NCBI GenBank assembly: GCA_022801735.1
Contig: JAAWSW010000013.1
Span: 1 to 22,233 of the forward strand
DNA: 22,233 nucleotides
Source: Bacilli bacterium
GTDB lineage: Bacteria > Bacillota_I > Bacilli_A > RF39 > UBA660
Reading direction: 5' to 3'
Below are positions 14,644 to 22,233 of the stretch, in pieces. The notes below the pieces were generated by a model, which saw only the letters and a program-made list of their open reading frames with translations, was not told the origin of the DNA and searched no databases. The translations under genes were made by a program, and so were the position numbers. The number at the start of each line of letters is the position of its first letter. Position 1 is the stretch's first letter.

Positions 14644-15189
14644 ATGGATGATATTTTATTAGAAGTTGAAAGTAAAATGGAAGATGCTATTGAAAGCATG
14701 AAAAGAAGATTTACTAATGTAAGAGCGGGAAGAGCAAATCCAGCAATTTTAGATGGGGTTATGGTATCTTATTATGGTACTGATACACCTTTAAAACAAT
14801 TAGCAACTATTTCTGTTCCTGAGGCTAGACAGTTAATGATTAAGCCTTTTGATAAGGGTGCAATGGCTGCAATTGAAAAAGGAATTTTTGAGGCTAATAT
14901 TGGTCTTACACCAAATAATAATGGTGAGAGTATTATATTAAATATTCCAGCACTTACTGAGGAAACTAGAAGAGATTATGTAAAACAAGTTAAGCAAATT
15001 GCGGAAGAAGGTAAAGTTGCTTTACGTAATGTTAGACAAGATGCAAATAATGATATTAAAAAAATGGAAGAATTAACTGAAGATGATAAAAAAGGTTTAT
15101 CTGCTGATGTTCAAGATTTAATTGATAAATATAACAAAAAAGTAGACGAGTTATTAAAAGAAAAAGAAGCAGAATTACTTCAAGTGTAA
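14644..15189 (+). CDS. frr: ribosome recycling factor
   Basis: With EF-G, this factor splits the post-termination ribosome. The 181-residue product shows family hallmarks: MEDAIESMKRRFTNVRAGRA, PLKQLATISVPEARQLMIKP, and the C-terminal helix with NVRQDANNDIKKM. ATG 14644 was chosen because GAGAAAGGA at 14627-14635 is then 8 bases away. The upstream in-frame ATG at 14635 overlaps that ribosome site. In many Firmicutes frr sits with pyrH, tsf and rpsB, but here it is separated from them and paired with an AI-2E-type gene 14 bases downstream. Confidence 0.97.
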   Translation: MDDILLEVESKMEDAIESMKRRFTNVRAGRANPAILDGVMVSYYGTDTPLKQLATISVPEARQLMIKPFDKGAMAAIEKGIFEANIGLTPNNNGESIILNIPALTEETRRDYVKQVKQIAEEGKVALRNVRQDANNDIKKMEELTEDDKKGLSADVQDLIDKYNKKVDELLKEKEAELLQV

Positions 15190-15203
15190 AGGGCGTGATA
15201 TAA

Positions 15204-16418
15204 ATGTTAAGAAAAAAAACGCCTGCTGAATTAAATGTTAGAAAAATTAATGATGTAGCAGATAAGGCTTCAAGAGTTTTAAATGTAACTTATTTTTTAC
15301 TACTTGCTTTGGGTGTTTATTTAATTTTATTATTATTTAAAGAAACTAATATTTTAAACTTTTTATGGACTGTTGTTAGAATAGTGGCGCCTTTATTTAT
15401 TGGGGTGTTAATTGCTTGGTTATTTGATCCATTTATTAAGTGGATGCAGACAAAGGGGATTAAAAGAACTTTTGGAGCAATTATTACTTATTTAATTTTA
15501 TTCTTTATTGTATTTTTAATAGGGGCAGCACTTATACCTTTACTTGCTGATCAAATTAGTGAGTTTGCCAAAATTGCTCCTTCAGTTTTTGAGTCAATTA
15601 AGGATTGGTGTTTAGGATTATTTGAGTATTTGAATAATATTCAAAATATTGATACTGAGGCATTAAAGGATGAATTTTTCTCAAGATTTAATGATATTGC
15701 TGCTGGTGTGACTAAAGAGTTACCAAGTGCTTTATTTAATATTATTTCAGGATTATTTTCAGGAATTGGAACTTTAGTATTAGGACTTATTATTGGATTC
15801 TTCTTACTTGTTAGTTTTGATTCAAAATCTTCTTTAATTAATTTTATTCCAAGGAAACTTAGGGAAACAAGTATGGATTTAATTAATGATGTTAATAATT
15901 CACTTAGAAAATATGTTCAAGGTGCATTAATCGATTGTTCAGCTATATTTATTTTAACTTCAATTGGTTTATGGCTTATTGGACTTAAAGCGCCTGCATT
16001 ATTTGGGTTCTTCTGTGGCCTTACTAATATTATTCCATATGCTGGACCATATATTGGAGGGGCGCCTGCTGTAATTGTTGGATTTACTCAAAGTCCGACT
16101 ATTGGAATTTTAACTTTAGTTGTAATCGCATTAATTCAATTTTTAGAAGGTAACTTCTTACAACCATTTATTATGTCAAAGACAACTAAGTTACATCCAG
16201 TTACAATTATGCTTGGGTTGTTAGTGTTTGGATATTTCTTCGGAATGCTTGGTATGCTTATTTCAACTCCAGTACTTGCAGTAGGAAAAACTATTTTCCA
16301 ATTCTTTGATCGTAAGTATGGACTTATTGAAAGAGAACCTGATTTGATTTTTGAAGATGAATCTAAGGTGACAATAGATGTTAAAAAGATAACTAAAAAC
16401 GTTAAGAAAGAAAAGTAA
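15204..16418 (+). CDS. AI-2E family (PerM-type) membrane protein
   Basis: A 404-residue multi-pass membrane protein with about seven to eight hydrophobic segments. The first pair is at ~28-47 and ~57-72. The family's soluble insert lies at ~110-175. The C-terminal signature is GNFLQPFIMSKTTKLHP followed by TIMLGLLVFGYFFGMLG and ISTPVLAV. GLTNIIPYAGPYIGGAPA is also typical. Members have been linked to autoinducer-2 export, Na+/H+ antiport and general efflux, so the substrate is not predictable. A charged C-terminal tail ends NVKKEK. It follows frr by 14 bases and has no terminator of its own before the T-box leader. Confidence 0.9.
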   Translation: MLRKKTPAELNVRKINDVADKASRVLNVTYFLLLALGVYLILLLFKETNILNFLWTVVRIVAPLFIGVLIAWLFDPFIKWMQTKGIKRTFGAIITYLILFFIVFLIGAALIPLLADQISEFAKIAPSVFESIKDWCLGLFEYLNNIQNIDTEALKDEFFSRFNDIAAGVTKELPSALFNIISGLFSGIGTLVLGLIIGFFLLVSFDSKSSLINFIPRKLRETSMDLINDVNNSLRKYVQGALIDCSAIFILTSIGLWLIGLKAPALFGFFCGLTNIIPYAGPYIGGAPAVIVGFTQSPTIGILTLVVIALIQFLEGNFLQPFIMSKTTKLHPVTIMLGLLVFGYFFGMLGMLISTPVLAVGKTIFQFFDRKYGLIEREPDLIFEDESKVTIDVKKITKNVKKEK

Positions 16419-16430
16419 GTTAATTGGTTT

Positions 16431-16598
16431 TTATAGAGAGTTAATGGTTGGTGGAAGTTAACAAAACTGATTTACTGAAAGCTCCTTTCGAGTGGTATGA
16501 AAACATACCCGGTGATGAGCCGTTATTTAAATTAAGACTAATTAGGATGGTACCACGGTTTTTCGTTCCTAGAAAACGTGGTATCTTTTTGTTTTTTT
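16431..16598 (+). promoter_or_regulatory. T-box leader, probably alanine-specific
   Basis: T-box RNAs sense uncharged tRNA and decide between terminator and antiterminator. Seen here: AGAGAG (16435-16440) and GGTTGGTGGAAG (from 16446) of Stem I, a hairpin GGTATG/CATACC (16494-16509), and the T-box sequence AGGATGGTACCACGG (16544-16558). The terminator is TACCACG (16551-16557) paired with CGTGGTA (16577-16583), followed by two T-runs. The bulge UGGU would pair with an ACCA tRNA end, correct for tRNA-Ala. A GCT triplet at 16481-16483 is the likely specifier codon. That position is by eye. alaS downstream agrees. Its own promoter is not clear, and read-through from frr may supply transcripts. 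Confidence 0.92.
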
Positions 16599-16612
16599 AG
16601 AAAGGATATAAA

Positions 16613-17161
16613 ATGAAAGAAACTAAAATATTTTTATTAGCAGGTAAGGCTAGATGTGGAAAAGATACTGCTGCTAATTTTATTAAAGATTATTATGAAA
16701 GTATGGGAAAGAAAGTTGTCCGAATTGGGTTTGCTGATTATATTAAAGGTTATGCAATGAAACTTAGTAGTTGGGATGGTTCTGATGAGAATAAACCTAG
16801 AGAATTATTACAGACTCTTGGAACTGATATTGTTAGGGAAAAAATCGATATAAATTTCTTTATTAATAGGGTTTGTGAGGATATAAGGGTTTACAAATAT
16901 TTTGCTGATGTTATAATAATCTCTGGTGCAAGATTTCCAAATGAGTTAGATATTCCTAAGAAATCATTTGAAAATGTTAATGTTATAAAGATTGAAAGGC
17001 CTGGTTTTATTAATGAACTTACTGATAAGCAAAAGGCACATTCAACTGAGCATGCACTAGATAATTATGATAGTTATGATTATGTATTAATCAATGATAA
17101 TTTAGATTTATTTAAAGATAGAGTTAGAAATATGATACAAGAGGTGGAACATGGAAATTAA
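16613..17161 (+). CDS. deoxynucleoside monophosphate kinase-like P-loop protein
   Basis: 182 residues. A Walker A loop, LAGKARCGKDTAANF, lies at residues 9-23. KKVVRIGFADYIKGYAMKL, ELLQTLGTDIVREKID and IIISGARFPNEL follow. These resemble the phage-type dNMP kinase family (T4 gene 1-like), which charges deoxynucleotides for DNA synthesis. The substrate is not certain. AGAAAGGA precedes ATG. It is the first gene behind the T-box and overlaps alaS by 11 bases, so it is controlled by alanyl-tRNA charging and its translation is coupled to alaS. Such a partner for alaS is not one I know as common. Confidence 0.8.
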   Translation: MKETKIFLLAGKARCGKDTAANFIKDYYESMGKKVVRIGFADYIKGYAMKLSSWDGSDENKPRELLQTLGTDIVREKIDINFFINRVCEDIRVYKYFADVIIISGARFPNELDIPKKSFENVNVIKIERPGFINELTDKQKAHSTEHALDNYDSYDYVLINDNLDLFKDRVRNMIQEVEHGN

Positions 17162-18908
17162 AGATACATATATTAAATTTTTTGAAGGTAAGGGTCATAA
17201 GCATATTCCAAGTGCTGGAGTAATTCCTGAAAATGATCCTACTAGTTTATTTACTACTGCGGGTATGCAGCCATTAGTACCTTATCTTATGGGGGAAAAA
17301 CATCCTGAAGGTACTAGATTAGTTGATGTTCAAAAATGTTTTAGAACAAACGATTTAGAGGAAATTGGAGATGTTACTCATCATACGTTTTTTGAAATGT
17401 TAGGGAACTGGAGTTTAGGCGATTATTTTAAAGAAGAGTCTATAACTTGGAGTTTTGAACTTTTAACTAAAGGATTTAATATTCCTGTGGAAAGACTAGC
17501 AGTTACTGTTTTTGAGGGTGAAGGAAATATTCCTCGTGATGAAAAGTCTGCTAGTATATGGAAAAGTTTAGGTATTAGCGAAGACAGAATTAGTTATTTA
17601 GGAAAAGATGATAATTTTTGGATTGCTGGTAATAGTGGACCTTGTGGGCCAGATACTGAAATTTTTTACTGGAGAAGCGAAGAACCTATTCCAGAAAAAC
17701 ATGATTCAAATGATGATAGATGGGTAGAAATTTGGAACAATGTATTTATGCAATATTACATGGATGAGGAAGGTAATATAAGTGAACTTTCTCAAAAGAA
17801 TGTTGATACTGGTATGGGTGTTGAAAGAATTACGGCTGTTTTAGAAGGAAAAGATGATAATTACAAGACTTCTATTTGGAGTGATGTAATTAGTAAGATT
17901 GAAAAGTTAACTGGTAAGAGTTATGACGATGAAAATTATACTAAAGCAATGAGGATTATTGCTGATCATATAAGAGCAGTTGTAATGATTAGTGGTGATG
18001 ATGCAGGAATTAAACCATCTAATACTGATCAAGGTTATATTTTAAGAAGATTAATTAGAAGAACTATTAGATATGCTAAAACTTTAGATATTGATATTAA
18101 TAGTGATTGGGATAAGGAAATTGCTTTAATGATTATTGATAAGTATTCTAGTTATTATAGTGAACTTGAACGTAATAAAGAAACTATTCTTAGTGTTCTT
18201 GAAACTGAAAAGGTTAAATTTAATCGTACTTTAGAAAAAGGTTTAAGGGAATTTGAAAAGATAGTTAGTAGGTTAGATGGTAATACTATTGATAAAGATT
18301 TATCATTTAAATTATATGATACTTATGGTTTTCCAATTGAACTTACTGAGGAACTTGCTGCTGAAAAGGGTCTTAGTGTGGATACTTTAGGATTTAAGGA
18401 AAAATTTAAAGAACATCAAGAAAAATCTAGAACTGCTTCAGCAGGTAAATTTAAAGGTGGATTATCTGGTGATGGTGTTATGGAAACTAAATATCACACT
18501 GCTACTCATTTACTTAATGCGGCTTTAAAAATAGTTGTTAATAAAGATGTACATCAAATGGGTAGTAATATAACTGCTGAAAGAATGCGTTTTGATTTCT
18601 CTTGTGATCATAAGTTAACTGATGAAGAGAAAAAATCTGCAGAAGAATTAGTTAATAAATGGATTAGTGAAGGACTAGATGTTACTCATGAAGTAATGAA
18701 TAAAGATGATGCTTTGAAGTGTGGTGCAGAATGTATGTTTATTGAAAAGTATCCAGATGAAGTTACTGTTTATTCTATAGGAGAGGTTTCTAAAGAATTA
18801 TGCGGTGGACCTCATGTACAAAATACTAGTGAACTTGGATATTTTAGAATAAAAAAAGAAGAGGCTAGTAGTGCTGGTGTTAGAAGAATAAAAGCAGTAT
18901 TAGAATAG
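17151..18908 (+). CDS. alaS: alanyl-tRNA synthetase, short form lacking the C-Ala domain
   Basis: This enzyme attaches alanine to tRNA-Ala. The class II core shows FTTAGMQPLVPYLMG, CFRTNDLEEIGDVTHHT, FFEMLGNWSLGDYF and NSGPCGPDTEIFY, and then GMGVERI. The editing domain has both metal motifs: HTATH at residues 449-453 and CGGPH at 551-555. The protein stops at residue 585 with SSAGVRRIKAVLE, where normal bacterial AlaRS (about 850-880 residues) continues with the DHHA1/C-Ala domain. A terminator follows at once, so this is a true gene end and not a frameshift in this window. GAGGTGGA serves as ribosome site inside the kinase gene. It is controlled by the T-box. Confidence 0.95.
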   Translation: MEIKDTYIKFFEGKGHKHIPSAGVIPENDPTSLFTTAGMQPLVPYLMGEKHPEGTRLVDVQKCFRTNDLEEIGDVTHHTFFEMLGNWSLGDYFKEESITWSFELLTKGFNIPVERLAVTVFEGEGNIPRDEKSASIWKSLGISEDRISYLGKDDNFWIAGNSGPCGPDTEIFYWRSEEPIPEKHDSNDDRWVEIWNNVFMQYYMDEEGNISELSQKNVDTGMGVERITAVLEGKDDNYKTSIWSDVISKIEKLTGKSYDDENYTKAMRIIADHIRAVVMISGDDAGIKPSNTDQGYILRRLIRRTIRYAKTLDIDINSDWDKEIALMIIDKYSSYYSELERNKETILSVLETEKVKFNRTLEKGLREFEKIVSRLDGNTIDKDLSFKLYDTYGFPIELTEELAAEKGLSVDTLGFKEKFKEHQEKSRTASAGKFKGGLSGDGVMETKYHTATHLLNAALKIVVNKDVHQMGSNITAERMRFDFSCDHKLTDEEKKSAEELVNKWISEGLDVTHEVMNKDDALKCGAECMFIEKYPDEVTVYSIGEVSKELCGGPHVQNTSELGYFRIKKEEASSAGVRRIKAVLE

Positions 18909-18931
18909 GATTGCAAAGGCAATCTTTTTTT
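18907..18931 (+). terminator. rho-independent terminator of the T-box/alaS operon
   Basis: GATTGC, loop AAAG, GCAATC with two further pairs below, then seven T. The stem starts within the alaS stop codon. Confidence 0.88.
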
Positions 18932-18950
18932 CTATTTTAATCGAAATAAT

Positions 18951-18978
18951 TTGCAAATTTAAAAAAAACTGTTATAAT
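18951..18978 (+). promoter_or_regulatory. promoter of the adenylating-enzyme operon
   Basis: TTGCAA at 18951-18956 and TATAAT at 18973-18978 with a 16-base spacer. An AGGGGGA ribosome site follows at 19004-19010, before the GTG start. Confidence 0.7.
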
Positions 18979-19016
18979 AGTCCCATGTAGTATGTTGTAT
19001 TATAGGGGGAATAAAA

Positions 19017-20894
19017 GTGATAGAAAATTTAACAATTTTAAATGAAGAGAATACAAAAGAACTTTTACAAAGTCCATTAGTTTTAGATAAAGAAAAAAGT
19101 AAAGAATTAACTGGATATCCACATATTGATAAACCATGGCAACAATTTTATACAGAAGAGGCGATAAACGCCGAAGTGCCACCAATGACAATTTATGAAT
19201 GGATTTTTAAGAACAATGCACATAGAATGAATGAAGTAGCAATTTCCTATTTTGGAAAAACAATAACATATAACCAACTAAAAGAAAAAATAGATAATGC
19301 TGCAAGCGCTTTTATTAAAATGGGAGTAAAAAAAGGTGATATAGTTACCTTAATGATGCCTAACATACCAGAAAATACTGCAGCAATATATGCATTGAAC
19401 AAAATAGGTGCAATCGCTAACATGGTAGATTTAAGAGCCAAAGGTGATGAACTTTTATATTATTTAAATGAAGTAGACTCTAAAGTTGTTGTAACAACAG
19501 ATCTTTTTTTAGATAATATAAATCAAATAGAAGGAAAAACGAATGTTGAACATATTATAGTGGCATCACCAGCAGATTCATTACCAATAGGAATAAAACA
19601 ACTTTATAAACTAAAAACTAAAGATCAAAAACTTGAATTAGATGACAAACATTGTTTATGGAAAGAATTTGAAGAATTAGGACAACAATATTTTATTGAT
19701 TTTCAAGAACCATTTGAAGAAAATAGAGGAGCATGCATTTTGCATACAAGCGGAACAACAGGAAGACCTAAAGGTGTTGTTTTAACTAACGAAAACTTTA
19801 ATTCAATGATTATAGAATATAAATACAGTGGATTAGAATTTGAAACAGGTGATAAATTTTTTAGCCAAGTACCACCGTTTTTAGCATATAACGTAATTTT
19901 GGCTACACACTTGCCATTATCACTAGGAATTAAAATTATAATGGTACCTGATTATCAACCGGAAAAATTTGCAGAAAATATTATGAAATATAAAACTGAA
20001 CATGCAATTGCAGGGCCAGCAGATTGGGAAAACTTTTTACACAATCCAAAAGTATATAAAAAAGCAAAAGGGCCATTTAAATTAATAAGAAAAAATAGAT
20101 TTAAATTTTTAAAAACATTGGCTAGTGGTGGAGATAAATTTAATGAACAAACAAAGCAAAATGTAAATGAATTACTTGCGAGTCAAGGTTGTGAAGTACA
20201 AGTTATTGAAGGATATGGAATGACGGAAGCAGGATCAGCAACATGTACAAACTTACCAAATTGTAATAACCCAAAAAGTGTAGGAGTTCCATTACCCAAG
20301 ATGAATATTTGTATATATGATAACGATCAAGAAGAAGAGTTACAATATAATCAAATTGGAGAAATTTGCTTTAGTGGTCCAACAGTAATGAAAGAATATT
20401 TTGAAAATGAAACAGAAACATCAAAGACATTAAAACAGCATGCAGATGGACAAATATGGCTTCATAGCGGAGATCTTGGATATGTTACTGAAGAAGGTAT
20501 TATATATATCGAAGGTAGGTCAAAGAGAATTATAGTTAGACATGATGGTCTTAAAGTATCACCATTTGAAATAGAAAATGTTATCTTAGAAAATGAAAAT
20601 GTAGAAAATTGTTGTGTTGTTGCAATTCCTGATACAGAACATAATAGAGGTAGCATCCCAGCAGCAAATATAGTATTAAAGGATAATATTGAGCAATCAG
20701 AAGAAGAAGTTTTAAAAGATATTCAAAATTTATGTTTTTCTAAATTAATCGAAATACATATGCCCCAAAAATACATTCTAGTAAAAGAATTACCATTAAC
20801 TAAAGTAGGAAAAGTTGATTATAGAGCATTAGAAAAACAATCAGAATTAACTAGTGAAAAAACTAAAAAAGTATATAAAAAAGAATTAAAATAG
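19017..20894 (+). CDS. AMP-dependent acyl-CoA synthetase/ligase-like adenylating enzyme
   Basis: A 625-residue ANL-superfamily enzyme that activates a carboxylate as acyl-AMP, usually passing it to CoA. The phosphate loop HTSGTTGRPKG lies at residues 243-253, then VIEGYGMTEAGSATC, the SGDLGY aspartate motif (Asp486), GRSKRIIVRHDGLKVSP at the hinge, and the catalytic C-terminal Lys599 in TKVGKVDYRAL. The N-terminal ~50 residues carry TGYPHIDKPWQQFYTEEAI, a lead-in I associate with gut Firmicutes ligases of this type. The acid substrate is unknown (fatty, bile or other acid). GTG is the start, with AGGGGGA 7 bases upstream. The next gene begins 10 bases later, so both belong to one operon. A-ending codons (ATA, ACA, CCA) dominate, unlike in dnaK or alaS. 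Confidence 0.88.
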   Translation: MIENLTILNEENTKELLQSPLVLDKEKSKELTGYPHIDKPWQQFYTEEAINAEVPPMTIYEWIFKNNAHRMNEVAISYFGKTITYNQLKEKIDNAASAFIKMGVKKGDIVTLMMPNIPENTAAIYALNKIGAIANMVDLRAKGDELLYYLNEVDSKVVVTTDLFLDNINQIEGKTNVEHIIVASPADSLPIGIKQLYKLKTKDQKLELDDKHCLWKEFEELGQQYFIDFQEPFEENRGACILHTSGTTGRPKGVVLTNENFNSMIIEYKYSGLEFETGDKFFSQVPPFLAYNVILATHLPLSLGIKIIMVPDYQPEKFAENIMKYKTEHAIAGPADWENFLHNPKVYKKAKGPFKLIRKNRFKFLKTLASGGDKFNEQTKQNVNELLASQGCEVQVIEGYGMTEAGSATCTNLPNCNNPKSVGVPLPKMNICIYDNDQEEELQYNQIGEICFSGPTVMKEYFENETETSKTLKQHADGQIWLHSGDLGYVTEEGIIYIEGRSKRIIVRHDGLKVSPFEIENVILENENVENCCVVAIPDTEHNRGSIPAANIVLKDNIEQSEEEVLKDIQNLCFSKLIEIHMPQKYILVKELPLTKVGKVDYRALEKQSELTSEKTKKVYKKELK

Positions 20895-20904
20895 AGGTGA
20901 ATTT

Positions 20905-22233
20905 ATGAATGCAGGTATAAGTTTCTATATATGTAGTTTTTTCTACATAGTATTATTAGTAATAATATATTTTTCTAAAGAAAGATTAGAAAGTAATGAA
21001 AATAAAATATATTCATGGTTAATAATTGCAACTGTAATAGGTATTAGTCTTGAAATTACATCAACTATTTTCAATTTACATATATCAGGATTCGAAACTT
21101 TTAAAATGATACTTTTAAGATTACTAAATGTTTATTTCTTAACATGGATATTTATTTTCTTTATATACACTTATTATATATCGAAAAAGAGTAATAAAAT
21201 GAATTTTTCATTACCAATAATTATTTATATACTTTTAGCACTTATTACTTTCTGCTTGCCAATTAATTTAAAAATTAGTGATGGCGTATTAAAATATACA
21301 TATGGGCCTAGCGTAGACTTTGTATATTTAATATCAGGAGTTTTAATTTTAGGTTGTATAATTTCAATGTTTAAGAATTTCAAAAACATTAAAACTAAAA
21401 AATATATACCATTACTTGTATTCATTGTTATTGGAGTAATGATTGCAGGAGTTCAAATGATTTTTCCAGATCTATTATTAATGTCATCAATGCAAACTTT
21501 TGTCACGTTCTTAATGTATTTCACTATTGAAAACCCAGATTTACAAATGGTACGAGAACTATATAAAAATAAAAAATTAATAGAAAAATCAAATGAAGAT
21601 ACATCTAAGTTTATCTTCAGAATGACACAGGATATTAAAAAACCAGTCAAAGATATTATTTCAATGAGTCACGATGCTTCTAGTATTGATGATATGGAGG
21701 AACTTAAATCAGATATAAAATATATAAATAACTATGCAAACCAAATAGATTATTTAATGAATAAAGCCTTAAATATATCTAATATGGATACACAAAAAAT
21801 AAAAGTATTTGATACAAGATATAATGTTGAAAACTTATTTAAAGAAATTACCTTTAGAGCCAAAGAAGACATAAAAGAAAATATAAAATTTGATTTCAAT
21901 ATCAGTAGTAATATTCCTACATATTTATATGGAGATACAATAAAAATAAAACAAGCGGTATCATCAATAATAAATATTGCTAATGATTTTACTATAGAAG
22001 GATTTATTTCATTAGATGTAAGTTCAATTATTAGATATAACATGTGTAGGCTAATCATAACTATAGAAGATTCAGGAAAAGGAATTGGAATAGATAGAAT
22101 TAACCAAATCTTAAGTTTCAATAGTGATGATATGAAAAATATAGATACTGATAATAAAGACGATAGAAAATTAGATATTTTATCAGTAAAAAAACTAATC
22201 AATATGTTAGGTGGTTCATTAATGATTAAGAGC
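20905..22233 (+). CDS. multi-pass membrane protein with a degenerate histidine-kinase module (cut by the right edge)
   Basis: An open frame of 443 codons runs from ATG 20905 (GAGGTGA upstream) to the window end without a stop. Residues ~5-210 hold six to seven hydrophobic segments, like the 7TM sensor region of some histidine kinases. A DHp-like helix follows, FIFRMTQDIKKPVKDIIS, where the usual F-x-x-x-MSHEIRTPL pattern has Gln242 in place of the phosphoacceptor His. The ATPase part keeps EDSGKGIGIDRI (Asp389, G1 box). The N-box is altered (Ile358 where Asn is expected, Asn357 beside it) and the GLGL box reads KLDIL. It may be a signalling pseudokinase or a divergent kinase. It is co-transcribed with the adenylating enzyme. 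Confidence 0.82.
   Translation, partial: MNAGISFYICSFFYIVLLVIIYFSKERLESNENKIYSWLIIATVIGISLEITSTIFNLHISGFETFKMILLRLLNVYFLTWIFIFFIYTYYISKKSNKMNFSLPIIIYILLALITFCLPINLKISDGVLKYTYGPSVDFVYLISGVLILGCIISMFKNFKNIKTKKYIPLLVFIVIGVMIAGVQMIFPDLLLMSSMQTFVTFLMYFTIENPDLQMVRELYKNKKLIEKSNEDTSKFIFRMTQDIKKPVKDIISMSHDASSIDDMEELKSDIKYINNYANQIDYLMNKALNISNMDTQKIKVFDTRYNVENLFKEITFRAKEDIKENIKFDFNISSNIPTYLYGDTIKIKQAVSSIINIANDFTIEGFISLDVSSIIRYNMCRLIITIEDSGKGIGIDRINQILSFNSDDMKNIDTDNKDDRKLDILSVKKLINMLGGSLMIKS

Noticed and set aside
21750..22202. Antisense open frame of 150 codons near the right edge
   Set aside because: It is a shadow of the plus-strand kinase-like gene, whose reading frame shows recognisable kinase motifs.
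1..22233. CRISPR arrays, tRNA or rRNA genes, and the Mycoplasma genetic code
   Set aside because: No regularly spaced repeats, no cloverleaf with CCA end and no rRNA signatures were seen. TGA acts as stop in several genes and Trp is encoded by TGG.

Overview
The window looks like part of the chromosome of a very AT-rich, low-GC Gram-positive bacterium. It is probably one of the small-genome, uncultured gut Bacilli/Erysipelotrichia-like lineages close to the Mollicutes. The evidence is the hrcA-grpE-dnaK-dnaJ heat-shock cluster with CIRCE operators, a T-box leader, strong GGAGG-type ribosome sites, near-consensus vegetative promoters (TTGACA/TATAAT) and extreme A/T codon bias. TGA is used as an ordinary stop (coaD, the metallo-hydrolase and the exported surface protein all end in it), so the code is standard and not the Mycoplasma code. 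The lineage assignment is inference.

Layout. (1) 1-6596: the tail of an unidentified gene, then a heat-shock operon hrcA-grpE-dnaK-pepF-dnaJ behind one promoter with two CIRCE operators, closed by a terminator. An oligoendopeptidase F gene sits between dnaK and dnaJ. (2) 6607-10283: a 3.66-kb segment bracketed by a 19-bp perfect inverted repeat. The same octamer, TAGGGGGG, lies directly repeated just outside each end. Inside are a minus-strand operon coaE-coaD-metallo-hydrolase and, divergently, a LysR regulator plus a small protein. (3) 10358-13602: a sigma-70 family factor with an unusual N-terminal half of four tandem modules, then an exported surface protein whose last ~49 codons differ abruptly in composition from the rest. 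(4) 13672-14559: a solitary YhcG/DUF1016-type PDDEXK nuclease. (5) 14589-18931: frr and an AI-2E-type membrane protein, then an alanine-type T-box ahead of a deoxynucleotide-kinase-like gene and a short alaS that lacks the C-Ala domain. (6) 18951-22233: an acyl-CoA-synthetase-like adenylating enzyme followed by a multi-pass membrane protein with a degenerate histidine-kinase module. This last gene runs off the right edge.

How the parts work together. The first block is protein quality control: repressor, chaperones and a peptidase. The coaE/coaD pair carries out the last two steps of CoA synthesis, and the adenylating enzyme probably makes acyl-CoA. frr and alaS serve translation. The most unusual items are the sigma factor with repeats resembling duplicated region 4.1 pieces, the surface protein with a pyrimidine-ending-codon tail that looks like a diversifying cassette, the TIR-like bracketed segment, and the histidine-kinase-like protein lacking its phosphoacceptor histidine. 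No transposase, integrase, reverse transcriptase, CRISPR array, tRNA or rRNA was seen in the window.
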